Shown: positions 38,260 to 46,790 of the stretch, piece after piece
Layout of the letters: each line of letters starts with the position of its first letter
Position numbering within the stretch: position 1 is the stretch's first letter
Origin: Hyphomonadaceae bacterium
GTDB lineage: Bacteria; Pseudomonadota; Alphaproteobacteria; Caulobacterales; Aquidulcibacteraceae
Reading direction: 5' to 3'
DNA: 64,000 bases
Assembly (NCBI GenBank): GCA_019753105.1
Contig: JAIELJ010000007.1
Coordinates: forward strand, 121,195 to 185,194
The notes under the pieces: model-generated
Databases searched by the model: none
What the model saw: only the letters and a program-made list of their open reading frames with translations
Told to the model about the DNA's origin: nothing
Made by a program: the position numbers and the translations under genes

Positions 38260-40008
38260 CTACTGCGTTGGAGGCGCGCCTTCTGCGCCCGCGCATCGGG
38301 CGGCGTCCAGTCCGACTAACTCAGGATTCCAGCGCTCCGTGGCTCTGAAGACTCGGCATTTTTCTGCGTCAGTTTCCAAGCGGGGATCATTGAAAAGATC
38401 TCGGACAATCCGCTGTGGCGTTTCCACATCTTCAACGATGCGGACGCCGCCGTCGGAAGCCGCATCGAGAATCATGATGGCGGCGCCAGCGGGAGCACGC
38501 GCGGCGTTCCATTCCGGCAAACTGCCATTCACGCCGCGACCGGGTGCGCCAGTCCTGGCGAAGTTCACCCAGTAGCTCATCATTGCGTCAGACAACGCGA
38601 CGCGTTCGTCCCTGTTGGCGCGCGTAAACGCGAAGCGATCGTAGCTGCCCAAGAGGCTGAAATGGCCAAACACGAACGGAATTTCCATCGAGTGCGCAGC
38701 GCCAAGGAGCGTCCCGAGGTCGGTGAATAGAATTCCGCCCTGATCGTCCCAGTCAAAACGATAGGTGTAGATGGCGGGATTGCCCGCCGCCGTCATCGCT
38801 TCAGCAGGAGCGTCCACTGCAGATGCTCGCCACATGCGGCTCTGGTAGTCTGAGACCGCATTATACAGATTTGGATCGCGAGCTTGGGGAAACAGCCAGA
38901 GCACGCGTCGCGTCAATTCTGGGTTCAGAGCATTGAAGAGCTTTGTCTCGTCGCGGTTAGTGCCAAGCATAACGGGCACGTTGTTATAGGTGTCGGCGCT
39001 GCCGAGCACTGCTTCGATGCCGGCGGCGGGCAAGACGATGCCGTCGGCGATGACACGCGGCGGATCGAATGCACCGCGCGATGTGTCGTAGGCCGCAAAG
39101 ATTGCTTCTAGCGGCACATCGCGAAGCGCTTGGCCTGTGATGTTGCCGTCTGCAAGCAGGCGGGCCGCAACCGCAGTTCCGGAATCCGAACGTGCGTTTG
39201 CGTCCAAGCCCTCCGCTTCAGCCAACGGCGTGGAGTCGAAAGACCCCGATTGAACGATAGCGCGATGAAAGAGGCCGCGTGCACGGGGGCTCGCGAGGAG
39301 AGCGGCGACGTTTTGGCCGCCAGCGCTTTCGCCGAAGATTGTGATGAGGTTCGGATCGCCACCGAAGGCAGAAATCTCGTCTCGAATCCATTCGAGTGCG
39401 CGGATGTTGTCGAGCGTCCCGAAATTCGGCGAGGCATCCTCTGAGAGTTCGCCGCCTTCGCGTAAAGCCGGATGCGCGAACCAGCCCATCGGACCCAAAC
39501 GATATTGCGCCACCACGACAATGACATTGTGACGTCGCGCGAGTTCAGAAGCGTTGTACTGCTCAGCGCGCCCCCAGACGTTTGAACCCCCATGAATCCA
39601 CATCATCACAGGGAGACGCGCTTGGTCGGCGGCGGAATCTGTCGTCGCTGGCGCATAGACATCGAGAAAAAGGCAATCCTCTTGGCCCGCGAGTTCGCCC
39701 CAGCGCGACTGGCTCACGCCGTCGAGTGCGGACAAGACCTGCGGGCACCACGGTGAAGGCCCGGCAGCATCGCGAACGCCCGACCATGGTTCGGGTGGCC
39801 GTGGAGCGCGCCAGCGCAACGCACCAACAGGCGCTGCCGCAAACGGGACAGCGCGCCAAACGTGCACGCCCTCTGAGGCGCGACCTGAAAGTGACCCCGT
39901 CGAAACTGTGCGCACAATCGGGGTGGCATCGTCAGTGGAGGCTTGAGGCTCGGCGGCGCCCACGCAAGCGGCGAGAGCAAGTGCGAACAGTACGAAAAAC
40001 CGTTTCAT
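38260..40008 (-). CDS. Carboxylesterase/lipase family lipoprotein
   Basis: 582 residues from ATG 40008. Lipoprotein signal KRFFVLFALALAAC. Type-B carboxylesterase fold: EDCLFLDVYAP, WIHGGSNVWG (oxyanion hole), nucleophile motif FGESAGGQNV, and a C-terminal HSMEIPFVFGHF segment with the catalytic His. Hydrolyses an ester in the periplasm or outer membrane; substrate unknown. The 261 bp between it and sbtA hold a divergent promoter region. Confidence 0.92.
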   Translation of the reverse strand: MKRFFVLFALALAACVGAAEPQASTDDATPIVRTVSTGSLSGRASEGVHVWRAVPFAAAPVGALRWRAPRPPEPWSGVRDAAGPSPWCPQVLSALDGVSQSRWGELAGQEDCLFLDVYAPATTDSAADQARLPVMMWIHGGSNVWGRAEQYNASELARRHNVIVVVAQYRLGPMGWFAHPALREGGELSEDASPNFGTLDNIRALEWIRDEISAFGGDPNLITIFGESAGGQNVAALLASPRARGLFHRAIVQSGSFDSTPLAEAEGLDANARSDSGTAVAARLLADGNITGQALRDVPLEAIFAAYDTSRGAFDPPRVIADGIVLPAAGIEAVLGSADTYNNVPVMLGTNRDETKLFNALNPELTRRVLWLFPQARDPNLYNAVSDYQSRMWRASAVDAPAEAMTAAGNPAIYTYRFDWDDQGGILFTDLGTLLGAAHSMEIPFVFGHFSLLGSYDRFAFTRANRDERVALSDAMMSYWVNFARTGAPGRGVNGSLPEWNAARAPAGAAIMILDAASDGGVRIVEDVETPQRIVRDLFNDPRLETDAEKCRVFRATERWNPELVGLDAARCAGAEGAPPTQ

Positions 40009-40269
40009 GCAGGGAGCCTTGGAGAGTGCGAGCGGGGAGAGGGGCAATGTTGGCGCTACGTAAGCTGCGGTTGCCTAGGGCGTACAGATGGTTCTCACCG
40101 GCGTGAAGCCGGGCGCGCCATCCAAAGCGCGTCGCGCTGGCAAGCGAGCTGGTGGCTAATCCCGGTTCGTGAGCCGGGACCATTGTGGATCCGCATAGCA
40201 ATCATTGAAGAAACTTGATGCCCACGTCGCGCGCATACTGGCACTCCACCGCGCAACAACGGGGGCGGA

Positions 40270-41259
40270 ATGCTGGAGTCGCTGGGCAGCGTCGGCGCTG
40301 GTGCGGCCGCCAATCTCTTGACGCCCGCCGTGCTGTTTTTCGCGCTGGGCGCAATCGCCGGTTGGCTTAAGTCAGACCTCACGGTTCCTGAGCAAGTGGC
40401 GAAGACCTTGGCGCTTTATCTGATGCTGTGCATCGGATTTAAGGGCGGGGTCGAAGCGCGCGTCAGCGGTCTCACGCCAGACCTGCTCTCGGCGGGCGGC
40501 CTTGGACTTGTCTTGAGCTTTGCGGCGCCGTTCGCAGCGTATCTGGCGCTTCGCGCCTTCGGCGCGCTCGACCGAGTGACGGCGGCAGCCACCGCTGCCC
40601 ATTATGGCAGTGTCTCAGTCGTCACTTTCGCTGCAGGCTCAGAATACCTGCGCGGCATCGGAGTCGAGTTTGGCGGCTACATGGCCGCGGTGCTCGCGCT
40701 GATGGAGACGCCGGCGATTTTGGCCGCGCTCCTCATCGCTGGCTCGCGTGACAGCGCCGCTGAGACGCGGCTTAAGCCTACGCTTTGGCGCGAGGTGTTC
40801 TTGAACGGTGCGGCGGTCGTGCTTGTGGGCAGCTTCATCATCGGCGTGATCACCGGTGAACGGGGGATGGAACGGCTTGACGTGTTTGTCGGCGCGCTTT
40901 TTCAGGGCGCGCTTTGTCTCTTTCTGCTCGACATGGGATTGGTTGCGTCACGGCGCATCGCCGAGGCGCCGAAGCTCAATTGGCGCCTCATTGCGTTTGC
41001 GGTGGCTTGGCCGCTGCTTAGCGCGGCAATCGCTCTGGCCGCCAGCGCTGGCCTCGGCTTGTCGATCGGAGACGCAAGCCTCATGGCCATTCTTGCGGCG
41101 TCAGCGTCCTATATCGCTGCGCCGGCCGCAATGCGGATCGCGCTGCCTAAGGCCGATGCCGGCGTGTACCTTTCACTGTCGCTTGGCGTCACGTTTCCGT
41201 TCAATTTGCTGGTTGGAATTCCTCTCTACTACGCGGCCGCACGCCTCTTGTACGGGTGA
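40270..41259 (+). CDS. sbtA: Sodium-dependent bicarbonate transporter SbtA
   Basis: 329 residues, about ten helices in two inverted halves. Start NLLTPAVLFFALGAIAG, then ALYLMLCIGFKGG, TAAHYGSVSVVTFAAG, ALMETPAILAAL, SYIAAPAAMRIALPKAD, LGVTFPFNLLVGIPLY are hallmarks of SbtA. Imports bicarbonate with sodium. GGGGGCGG sits just upstream of the ATG. It is followed after 6 nt by its PII-like regulator. No carbonic anhydrase or RuBisCO genes are in the window, so the carbon may serve anaplerotic carboxylation (inference). Confidence 0.93.
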   Translation: MLESLGSVGAGAAANLLTPAVLFFALGAIAGWLKSDLTVPEQVAKTLALYLMLCIGFKGGVEARVSGLTPDLLSAGGLGLVLSFAAPFAAYLALRAFGALDRVTAAATAAHYGSVSVVTFAAGSEYLRGIGVEFGGYMAAVLALMETPAILAALLIAGSRDSAAETRLKPTLWREVFLNGAAVVLVGSFIIGVITGERGMERLDVFVGALFQGALCLFLLDMGLVASRRIAEAPKLNWRLIAFAVAWPLLSAAIALAASAGLGLSIGDASLMAILAASASYIAAPAAMRIALPKADAGVYLSLSLGVTFPFNLLVGIPLYYAAARLLYG

Positions 41260-41265
41260 TGTCAG

Positions 41266-41571
41266 ATGAACCTTGTGACCCGCACCAAGCTTGAAATCTT
41301 CGTTGAAGCGCATGCGCTGGGCGAGATCGAGGGCATGCTGGAGACCGTCGGCTTTAAGGGCTGCAGTGTCTTTTCCGGCGTTGAGGGCACGGGCAGCCAT
41401 GGGACTTGGCGTCAGACCGGCGTCGATGAAGCTGGGATGCGTCTCATCCTCACCATAGGATCGCAAGCGTCGGCGGAAGCCGCGTTGGCGTGGCTTAGCG
41501 ATTATTTCAAAACCTATCCCGGCGTAGTGGCGACCAGTGAAGTCAAAGTGTTGCGCCCTGAGCGCTTTTAG
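41266..41571 (+). CDS. sbtB: PII-like regulator of SbtA (SbtB-type)
   Basis: 101 residues with the ferredoxin-like PII fold: KLEIFVEAHALGEIEGMLETVGFKGCSVF, then a T-loop-like Gly-rich segment GVEGTGSHGTW, and a closing PGVVATSEVKVLRPERF. In cyanobacteria SbtB binds cAMP/AMP/ATP and blocks SbtA. The position immediately after sbtA makes the same role likely here. No redox R-loop Cys pair is visible at the C-terminus. Confidence 0.88.
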   Translation: MNLVTRTKLEIFVEAHALGEIEGMLETVGFKGCSVFSGVEGTGSHGTWRQTGVDEAGMRLILTIGSQASAEAALAWLSDYFKTYPGVVATSEVKVLRPERF

Positions 41572-41593
41572 CGCGCGGTGTCGCAGCGATGGA

Positions 41594-42487
41594 TTAAAGA
41601 GGCGCGCCGCTCGCATCGTCCAGGGACGCCAGAATGAAGTTTGCTAGTCGCTCGGCAGGCACCGAGAGCGTCTTGCTAGCGCGAACGAGCGCGATCTCTG
41701 CGTCGGCGAGCGGCGGAAAGCCGTGCTCAGGTCCGAGCTGAATAAGCTCGTCGGGCGCCATCTCGCTTGGCAACGCCATGACGCCGAGGCCTGCCTTCAA
41801 AGCGGCTTGCTGGCCGGCGAGCGAATGGCTCGTATAGGCAATCCGCCACGCGCGCCCGGCATCATCGAGTGCGGCGGTTGCCCGTTTGCGATAGACGCAC
41901 GGCGAGGGCGCAGCGATCAGGGGGATCGGACCGTCCTTAGGCAGAATGTCTTCGCCGGCGCCGACCCAGACCAAATGTTCACGCCACACACGCTGGCCGA
42001 GATCAGCGCCGACCGGTTCTCGTTTAATCAGTGCAAGATCGAGTTCGCCTTGAGCCATTTTGTCCATGAGCCGAAGCGTCAGATCACACGTTACCGACAA
42101 GCTCACATGCGGATAAGCGCGCGCGTAATCTCCTAAGATGCCGGGCAGATGTGTGGTGGCGAAGTCTTCCGGTGCGCCAAAGCGTACTTCCCCTTCGAGC
42201 GCATGATCGAACATTTCGCCGATGATCTCGTCGTTGACCCGCAGGAGCCGGCGCGCTTGCGCCAGCAAAAGTTCGCCTTGAGCAGTCAGCACGACTCTTC
42301 GCGGATCACGGCTGAACAATTCAGCACCGAGTTGCTCTTCCAGCCGCTTGATTTGCAGACTGACCGTCGATTGGGTGCGCGCAAGGCGCACGCCCGCGCG
42401 GGTAAAGCTCTTGGCGTCCGCCACTGCAACGAAAGCGCGGATGAGATCAAGGTCGAGATTGACGAGTTTGGGCTTTTGTGTGGGCAT
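41594..42487 (-). CDS. LysR family transcriptional regulator
   Basis: 297 residues from ATG 42487. The N-terminal winged helix (about 10-68: LIRAFVAVADAKSFTRAGVRLARTQSTVSLQIKRLE) is followed by a LysR substrate-binding domain. Effector unknown. It is convergent with sbtAB (22 nt between stops), so although LysR proteins such as CbbR/CcmR control carbon uptake elsewhere, the orientation does not point to sbtA as its target. More likely partners lie on its 5' side, where the SDR gene is. Confidence 0.9.
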   Translation of the reverse strand: MPTQKPKLVNLDLDLIRAFVAVADAKSFTRAGVRLARTQSTVSLQIKRLEEQLGAELFSRDPRRVVLTAQGELLLAQARRLLRVNDEIIGEMFDHALEGEVRFGAPEDFATTHLPGILGDYARAYPHVSLSVTCDLTLRLMDKMAQGELDLALIKREPVGADLGQRVWREHLVWVGAGEDILPKDGPIPLIAAPSPCVYRKRATAALDDAGRAWRIAYTSHSLAGQQAALKAGLGVMALPSEMAPDELIQLGPEHGFPPLADAEIALVRASKTLSVPAERLANFILASLDDASGAPL

Positions 42488-42633
42488 GATTCCGCGGCCT
42501 TCAAGCAGATGTCGCGCCTCGCGCGTAGCAGCGTCAACACCTTCGGCCGCCCGGAAGGCGGTTTCTTGTTTTTGTCTCTCCCACGTGAAGTGCACCGCAG
42601 CACTCAGGGCCGACGAGATCAAACTGATGATGC

Positions 42634-43340
42634 CTATTGTTTGCCTGTGATTGGCAATGAGGCGCCTGTGACCACGCCGGCTTCGCGCGAAAGCAAGAAC
42701 GCCACCACCGGCGCGATCTGTGCCGGTTGAACCCAGGTGGAGAAATCCGCGTCAGGCACGAGGCGCGATTTTGCGGCGTGTCTATCGTGCCGGGCATGAT
42801 GCAGTTGGCGTTGACGCCGTTTGCCTTGTTCTCTTCGGCGATCGCCTCTGCGATGCGCATGACAGCTGCCTTTGAGGCGGCGTAGAAGCTGGCGCCGCCG
42901 AAACTCTTCGCGCCAGCGCCCGCCGCTACATGGACAATGCGGCCGTACCCCTGGGCGATCATGCCGGGGAGAACTGCCTCTGAGAGGCGCAGCGCGGACA
43001 GTGCGTTGAGATCCATGAGGAAGGACCAGTCCTCCGCCGCGCCGTCGACGACGTTGGTGGTCTTGAACGTTCCAACGGTGTTGGCGAGGCCATCAACCTT
43101 CCCGTATCGTGCTCGGCACTCTTGAACGATGCGCGCCGCGCCGTCCTTAGTGCGCACGTCGGCGCCGGCGATGATAAGCAGGTCTCCGCCAATGTGCGCG
43201 GCCGCTTGCTTGAGCGGCTCTTCGCGCACGTCGGCGAGAGCGAGGCTGGCGCCCAGGCGGCCAAGCGTTCCCGCGATCGCGGCGCCGAGATTGCCGGCAG
43301 CGCAGGTGACGATGATGGCTTGGCCGGTGAAATCGAGCAT
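42634..43340 (-). pseudogene. SDR family oxidoreductase interrupted by a one-base deletion
   Basis: From ATG 43340 the frame encodes a normal short-chain dehydrogenase: VTCAAGNLGAAIA (cofactor loop, altered TGxxxGIG), YAASKAA (catalytic Tyr and Lys), CIMPGTIDTPQNR. Right after NR the frame leaves the family, but another reading frame continues with LVPDADFSTWVQPAQ and VVTGASLPITGKQ to a TAG at 42634-42636, exactly the expected SDR end. The 707-bp span is one base short of 236 codons. The break is near 42758-42765. It is either a recent frameshift or a sequencing/assembly error. Confidence 0.8.
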
Positions 43341-43348
43341 TGAGTTCC

Positions 43349-44092
43349 TTAGATACGTCGAATGGAGTCGAGTGAGGCGCGCAGCTGCATGACATCCCCC
43401 ACCGCCACCAAACGACCTTGAATGGTCACCGGATCGGCTACCAAAGGCAGGATGACGCGACTGAAGGCAACGCCGTTCTCGTCGAGCAGAAGGGGCGCAT
43501 CGGTTCCATCGCCGCAGGCGCCGATTTGACAGAACGCGAGCGGCAGCCCGCCGCGCGCACAGAGTGCGGCGCACGCCTTGTGGGCTTTCCCGTAGCCGGG
43601 CCGCATCGCGCCGAACCAACATTTCGCGTCGAGTATTTCGCCAGCGAGCATCACAGGCCCACGATCGACAGCGGCGGGCGCGGCGAGGTCAGCGCCGTCA
43701 AAACCATCTGGCGCGGCCACATCCTCGACAGCCATCATCGCGTTTCTGCCGCGTGTGATCAGCGTACCTGTAACGTCAGCGGTGTTGCCAAAGAATGCTG
43801 CGTCGATCTCGGGCGCGGTCTTTCCCGATGATGTGAGAAACACGGTTCGCACGTCGCCACCAAGCCCGCGCGTGCGCAGGATCGGATAAGGATCGCGACT
43901 CAAGATGCCGCGCAGCGTATGTCGAGCGCGTTGGTCCCAGATGCCGTCGCCGACCGGGACGCCAGTCATGCCGAGTCTCGCGCCGAGCGCGCCGCTGCCT
44001 GCAATGAGCGCGAGGCCCGCGCCGAGGAGAAACCGGCGGTCGGCGCGAGGCGTCTCTGCGCTCCAGCCTACGAACATCTCGTCCTTGCTCAT
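43349..44092 (-). CDS. Membrane-anchored or Tat-exported protein, unknown function, Rieske operon
   Basis: 247 residues. Near the N-terminus, RADRRFLLGAGLALIAGSGALG looks like a Tat signal or anchor. The periplasmic part has a Cys-rich block: EILDAKCWFGAMRPGYGK, then HKACAALCARGGLPLAFCQIGACGD, a possible metal or heme site with five Cys. The end has QGRLVAVGDVMQLRA. No named family is recognised. Its start overlaps the stop of the Rieske/ferric-reductase gene (ATGA), so it belongs to the same electron-transfer operon. Confidence 0.7.
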   Translation of the reverse strand: MSKDEMFVGWSAETPRADRRFLLGAGLALIAGSGALGARLGMTGVPVGDGIWDQRARHTLRGILSRDPYPILRTRGLGGDVRTVFLTSSGKTAPEIDAAFFGNTADVTGTLITRGRNAMMAVEDVAAPDGFDGADLAAPAAVDRGPVMLAGEILDAKCWFGAMRPGYGKAHKACAALCARGGLPLAFCQIGACGDGTDAPLLLDENGVAFSRVILPLVADPVTIQGRLVAVGDVMQLRASLDSIRRI

Positions 44093-45153
44093 GGCTGCGC
44101 TCCAGCAATGATCGAGGGCGCGACCTCGTCACCATTTGTCACCGGGTCGGGATGCACGAATACCACGCCAGCTTCGATGCGGGTGCGATAGACGGCGACC
44201 TTCTCCGTGAATGGCGCCGGCGCTTTGCCGTCTTGCGGGCGATATTGAAACCCGTGCCATGGGCAGGTGACGCAGCCGTCAATGATGCGCCCTTCGCCCA
44301 GAGGGCCGCCTTGATGACGGCAGACATTGCTGATCGCATAAATGCGCATGCCGTCGCGAAAGACACCGATGCGTTCGCCCTGCGGCGGCGTTACGATTTG
44401 TGCTTGGCTGTCCGGGATGTCGCTTGGCGACCCGACGCGCAGCCAGCCATTGGTTTCCGCATCCGTCGCCTTTGCATCGCGTGCAGCTTCGCGCGTGCCG
44501 GCGACGATGTGCGAAAGCACAACGAGTGCTGCGCTCGCGCCGACGACGATGGCGTAAAGCGGACTTTTCTCACCTTGAACGGCGCCCAGCAACACGTGCG
44601 CTACGATGAGCGCGTAGGCCCAGTAGACCATCATGTGGAGCGCCTTCCACATATTGGGACCGAGGATGTTGTTCCAAAAATCGTGGCTGGTGGCGGCCAT
44701 CACAAACAGAATGAGGAGGGCGACGACGCCAAGACTTTCGAACGGAAAGCCTTGAATAGAGTCATAGCGTGGATTGGATGCGAGCAACGATATGAAAGGG
44801 TTCAGGTCGGAAAAGCCATGGTACCAGAGCACGACAAGTGCTGCGTGCGCGAGCGCCAAGAGAAAGCACGTCACGCCGAGATGTCGCCGGTTGTAAAGCA
44901 ATGGCAAAAACCGTGGCGACAGGCGCGCCAGCGGACCAATCAGCAGAACAAGTGTCAGTAAAGCGAAAGCAGCGGCGCCGAGTGCGCGCAGCGCAACTTG
45001 TATCGGCAGTGCGCTTTCCCCAGGCGGCGCGAACGCGAGCGCGGTGATGAGATAGGCGCCGATAAACACGATGACGCCGAGGAGAAGCGCCGCGTCATAG
45101 CGCTTCTTGAATGGCGTCCATTGGATGATCTGGTAGCCATGCGCCATTGTCAC
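44089..45153 (-). CDS. Ferric-reductase-like heme membrane domain fused to Rieske 2Fe-2S domain
   Basis: 354 residues, GTG start at 45153 (ATG at 45147 also possible). Six membrane helices (about 20-235) of the ferric reductase/YedZ type with His in helices (RRHLGVTCFLLALAHAAL, LHMMVYWAYALIVAH) that could carry two b hemes. A C-terminal Rieske domain (about 250-345) has CRHQGGPLGEG and CVTCPWHGFQ (C-x-H ... C-x2-H). Suggests electron flow between membrane hemes and a 2Fe-2S cluster. Partner unknown; small membrane proteins and a Cys-rich protein are coupled to it. Confidence 0.85.
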   Translation of the reverse strand: MTMAHGYQIIQWTPFKKRYDAALLLGVIVFIGAYLITALAFAPPGESALPIQVALRALGAAAFALLTLVLLIGPLARLSPRFLPLLYNRRHLGVTCFLLALAHAALVVLWYHGFSDLNPFISLLASNPRYDSIQGFPFESLGVVALLILFVMAATSHDFWNNILGPNMWKALHMMVYWAYALIVAHVLLGAVQGEKSPLYAIVVGASAALVVLSHIVAGTREAARDAKATDAETNGWLRVGSPSDIPDSQAQIVTPPQGERIGVFRDGMRIYAISNVCRHQGGPLGEGRIIDGCVTCPWHGFQYRPQDGKAPAPFTEKVAVYRTRIEAGVVFVHPDPVTNGDEVAPSIIAGAQP

Positions 45154-45299
45154 TCATCCCCGACTTGGGCAGCCGCAGCGTCGATCTCGGCGCGCTCGAT
45201 GCGCGTCTTGGCCACCAGTGCCGCAGCAAAGACAGCGACCAGCAACAGGACCAGAAGCGGCCATAAGCGCGCATGGGCGCGGCGCTGGGCGCGGTTCAT
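45150..45299 (-). CDS. 49-residue membrane protein in the Rieske operon
   Basis: Reads MNRAQRRAHARLWPLL..., one membrane helix (about 12-31), then an acidic tail ending AAAAQVGDE. The ATG at 45299 overlaps the previous gene's stop (ATGA) and its TGA overlaps the GTG start of the Rieske gene, so it is clearly part of this operon. The Arg-rich start followed by one helix puts the tail in the periplasm. No family recognised; possibly a small subunit of the heme/Rieske protein. Confidence 0.65.
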   Translation of the reverse strand: MNRAQRRAHARLWPLLVLLLVAVFAAALVAKTRIERAEIDAAAAQVGDE

Positions 45300-45523
45300 G
45301 GCCGATCCTCTTTTGCGCGAAGACCGAAGATGCGCACAAGGACGAGGGGCCAGAGCGCGATGAGCCCAGGCGCGATGAGCAGGCGCACGCGCAGCGGCAT
45401 CTTGGCGGCGCCTGCTTCAAGTCTGCGTAAACCAAACAGCAGCGTCGGAAGGGCTATGCACAGTCCAACACATAGATAAGCGCCGAGCGAGAGCCAGATG
45501 AGTTCAGCAAGTTGCTCCGTCAT
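45296..45523 (-). CDS. 75-residue membrane protein in the Rieske operon
   Basis: Two membrane helices (about 8-31 and 47-66) joined by a basic loop FGLRRLEAGAAKMPLRVR. Its stop overlaps the next start (ATGA). No family recognised. Gene order YHS protein, this protein, the 49-residue protein, the Rieske protein and the Cys-rich protein suggests a small membrane complex. Confidence 0.65.
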   Translation of the reverse strand: MTEQLAELIWLSLGAYLCVGLCIALPTLLFGLRRLEAGAAKMPLRVRLLIAPGLIALWPLVLVRIFGLRAKEDRP

Positions 45524-45560
45524 ATGCCCTCCCGCGACAATATCTTGAGGCTTTCCATGT

Positions 45561-45983
45561 TCACGCCTCCCGTCTTGCCAGTGTCGCGTTCCAGCGTGCG
45601 TCGGAGCGCCGGATAAGGTTATCCATGTCGCGCTCCCATTGCTCGTGAATGTGTGCGTTGAGATTGAAGAAGAGCCGGCCGCCTTCGATGCGATAGAAGC
45701 GCGGATCGCCTTTCACATCCGCGTTGTTCGCCATGGCGTAGGCGCAGCGGCCACCGTATTGTGGCGCATATTGGATGGGGTTGGCAGCGAAAGCGTCGCG
45801 ATTGGAGGCGGTGGCGAAGAGATATGTCATGCCGTCATGTGTGGCTGTGAAGTCCAGCGACCCCATGACGGGTTTCGCATTGCCGCCAAAATAGCTCACG
45901 ACATCGTGACCGCCGGCCGCTGGCGGCATCGGCATCGACGTGTGATCGTGTTCGAGTTCAGCCGCTGACGTACAATGCGCCAA
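45561..45983 (-). CDS. YHS domain protein
   Basis: 140 residues from TTG 45983; the ATG at 45935 would give 124. YHS domain: GHDVVSYFGGNAKPVMGSLDFTA and YLFATASNRDAFAANPIQYAPQYGGRCAYAMA, the pattern seen in putative metal (copper or iron) carrying proteins. The N-terminal HDHTSMPMP is His/Met-rich and may bind metal. No signal peptide in the annotated frame, although related proteins are often exported, so the 5' end may be incomplete. It overlaps the patatin end by 26 bp if the TTG is used. Confidence 0.75.
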   Translation of the reverse strand: MAHCTSAAELEHDHTSMPMPPAAGGHDVVSYFGGNAKPVMGSLDFTATHDGMTYLFATASNRDAFAANPIQYAPQYGGRCAYAMANNADVKGDPRFYRIEGGRLFFNLNAHIHEQWERDMDNLIRRSDARWNATLARREA

Positions 45984-46778
45984 CCCGCCGGCGTCGATGC
46001 CACGCGCGGGTTTGAAGCGAGGCGCGTTCGATCAGTGCGGAAGACTGGTCAAAATTGAAAGGCGACACGTCCAGCGGGCAAAGGTGCGGCGCGACATGCA
46101 CGTCGACCTTTCCACCAATGAGGCGCAAGTCGCGCTCCATTTGGTTGGCGATAAGCAGCGTCAATGCATGCATGCCGCGCGCGACCGCACCATTGGGCGG
46201 ACCGTCGATGGAGCATGCATAGCCGGTTTGCAGCACGATGATGCGGGTGGCGCCGAGTTCGGCGGCAGTGAGAATTGGCGTGTTGCCGGCGATGGTGCCG
46301 TCCATCAAATGATTGTCGCTGATGCGAACGGACGGAAACGCGATCGGTATAGCTGTGCTCGCAAGCACAGCTTCCACGGCCGGACCTCGTGAAAGGCACA
46401 CCGCTGCGCCGCTCAGATTGGTTGCAACGACATGAACGGGCAGCGCGGTGTCTTCGAGATTGCGCACTGGCAAATGGCGCTCGATCAAGCCCCGCAAAGC
46501 TCTGGATTCAAATAAGCTGCCTGCGCCGCGAAACCAGCCAAGGGCGCTCTGCCATGTGAGCGGGAAAACGTCGTTTCGCTTGAGCCCGCGCCAGATCGCT
46601 TCGAGCGCGTCTACGCCCGTGCTGTCGGGGCGAGCGGCGAAGAAGCACGCGTTAAGTGCGCCTACGGATGCGCCGACCACGAAATCCGGCCGCTCTCCAG
46701 CGCGAACCAATTCGCGGAGTGCGCCGACTTGGATGGCGCCCAAGCTGCCGCCGCCGGCGAAGACAAAGCAGTGACCAT
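45958..46778 (-). pseudogene. Patatin-like phospholipase, frameshifted near its start
   Basis: Serine lipase of the patatin family: nucleophile motif GASVGALNA and DGTIAGNTP (catalytic Asp). The oxyanion-hole segment FAGGGSLGAIQVG lies in the main frame, but the only usable start there is a TTG inside that motif. Just upstream, an ATG at 46778 with a good ribosome site (AGGAG/GGAG) reads MVTAL in another frame. Adding one G (TTGGTC for TTGTC, near 46763-46766) would join them as MVTALVFAGGGSLGA, a textbook patatin start. So one base is missing, by mutation or by sequencing error. Confidence 0.8.
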
Positions 46779-46790
46779 TGCTCCGCTCCT

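Noticed and set aside
40160-40179. Short inverted repeat CCCGGTTC/GAGCCGGG between the esterase and sbtA
   Set aside because: Loop too small for a stable hairpin; could be a protein site, but nothing else supports it.
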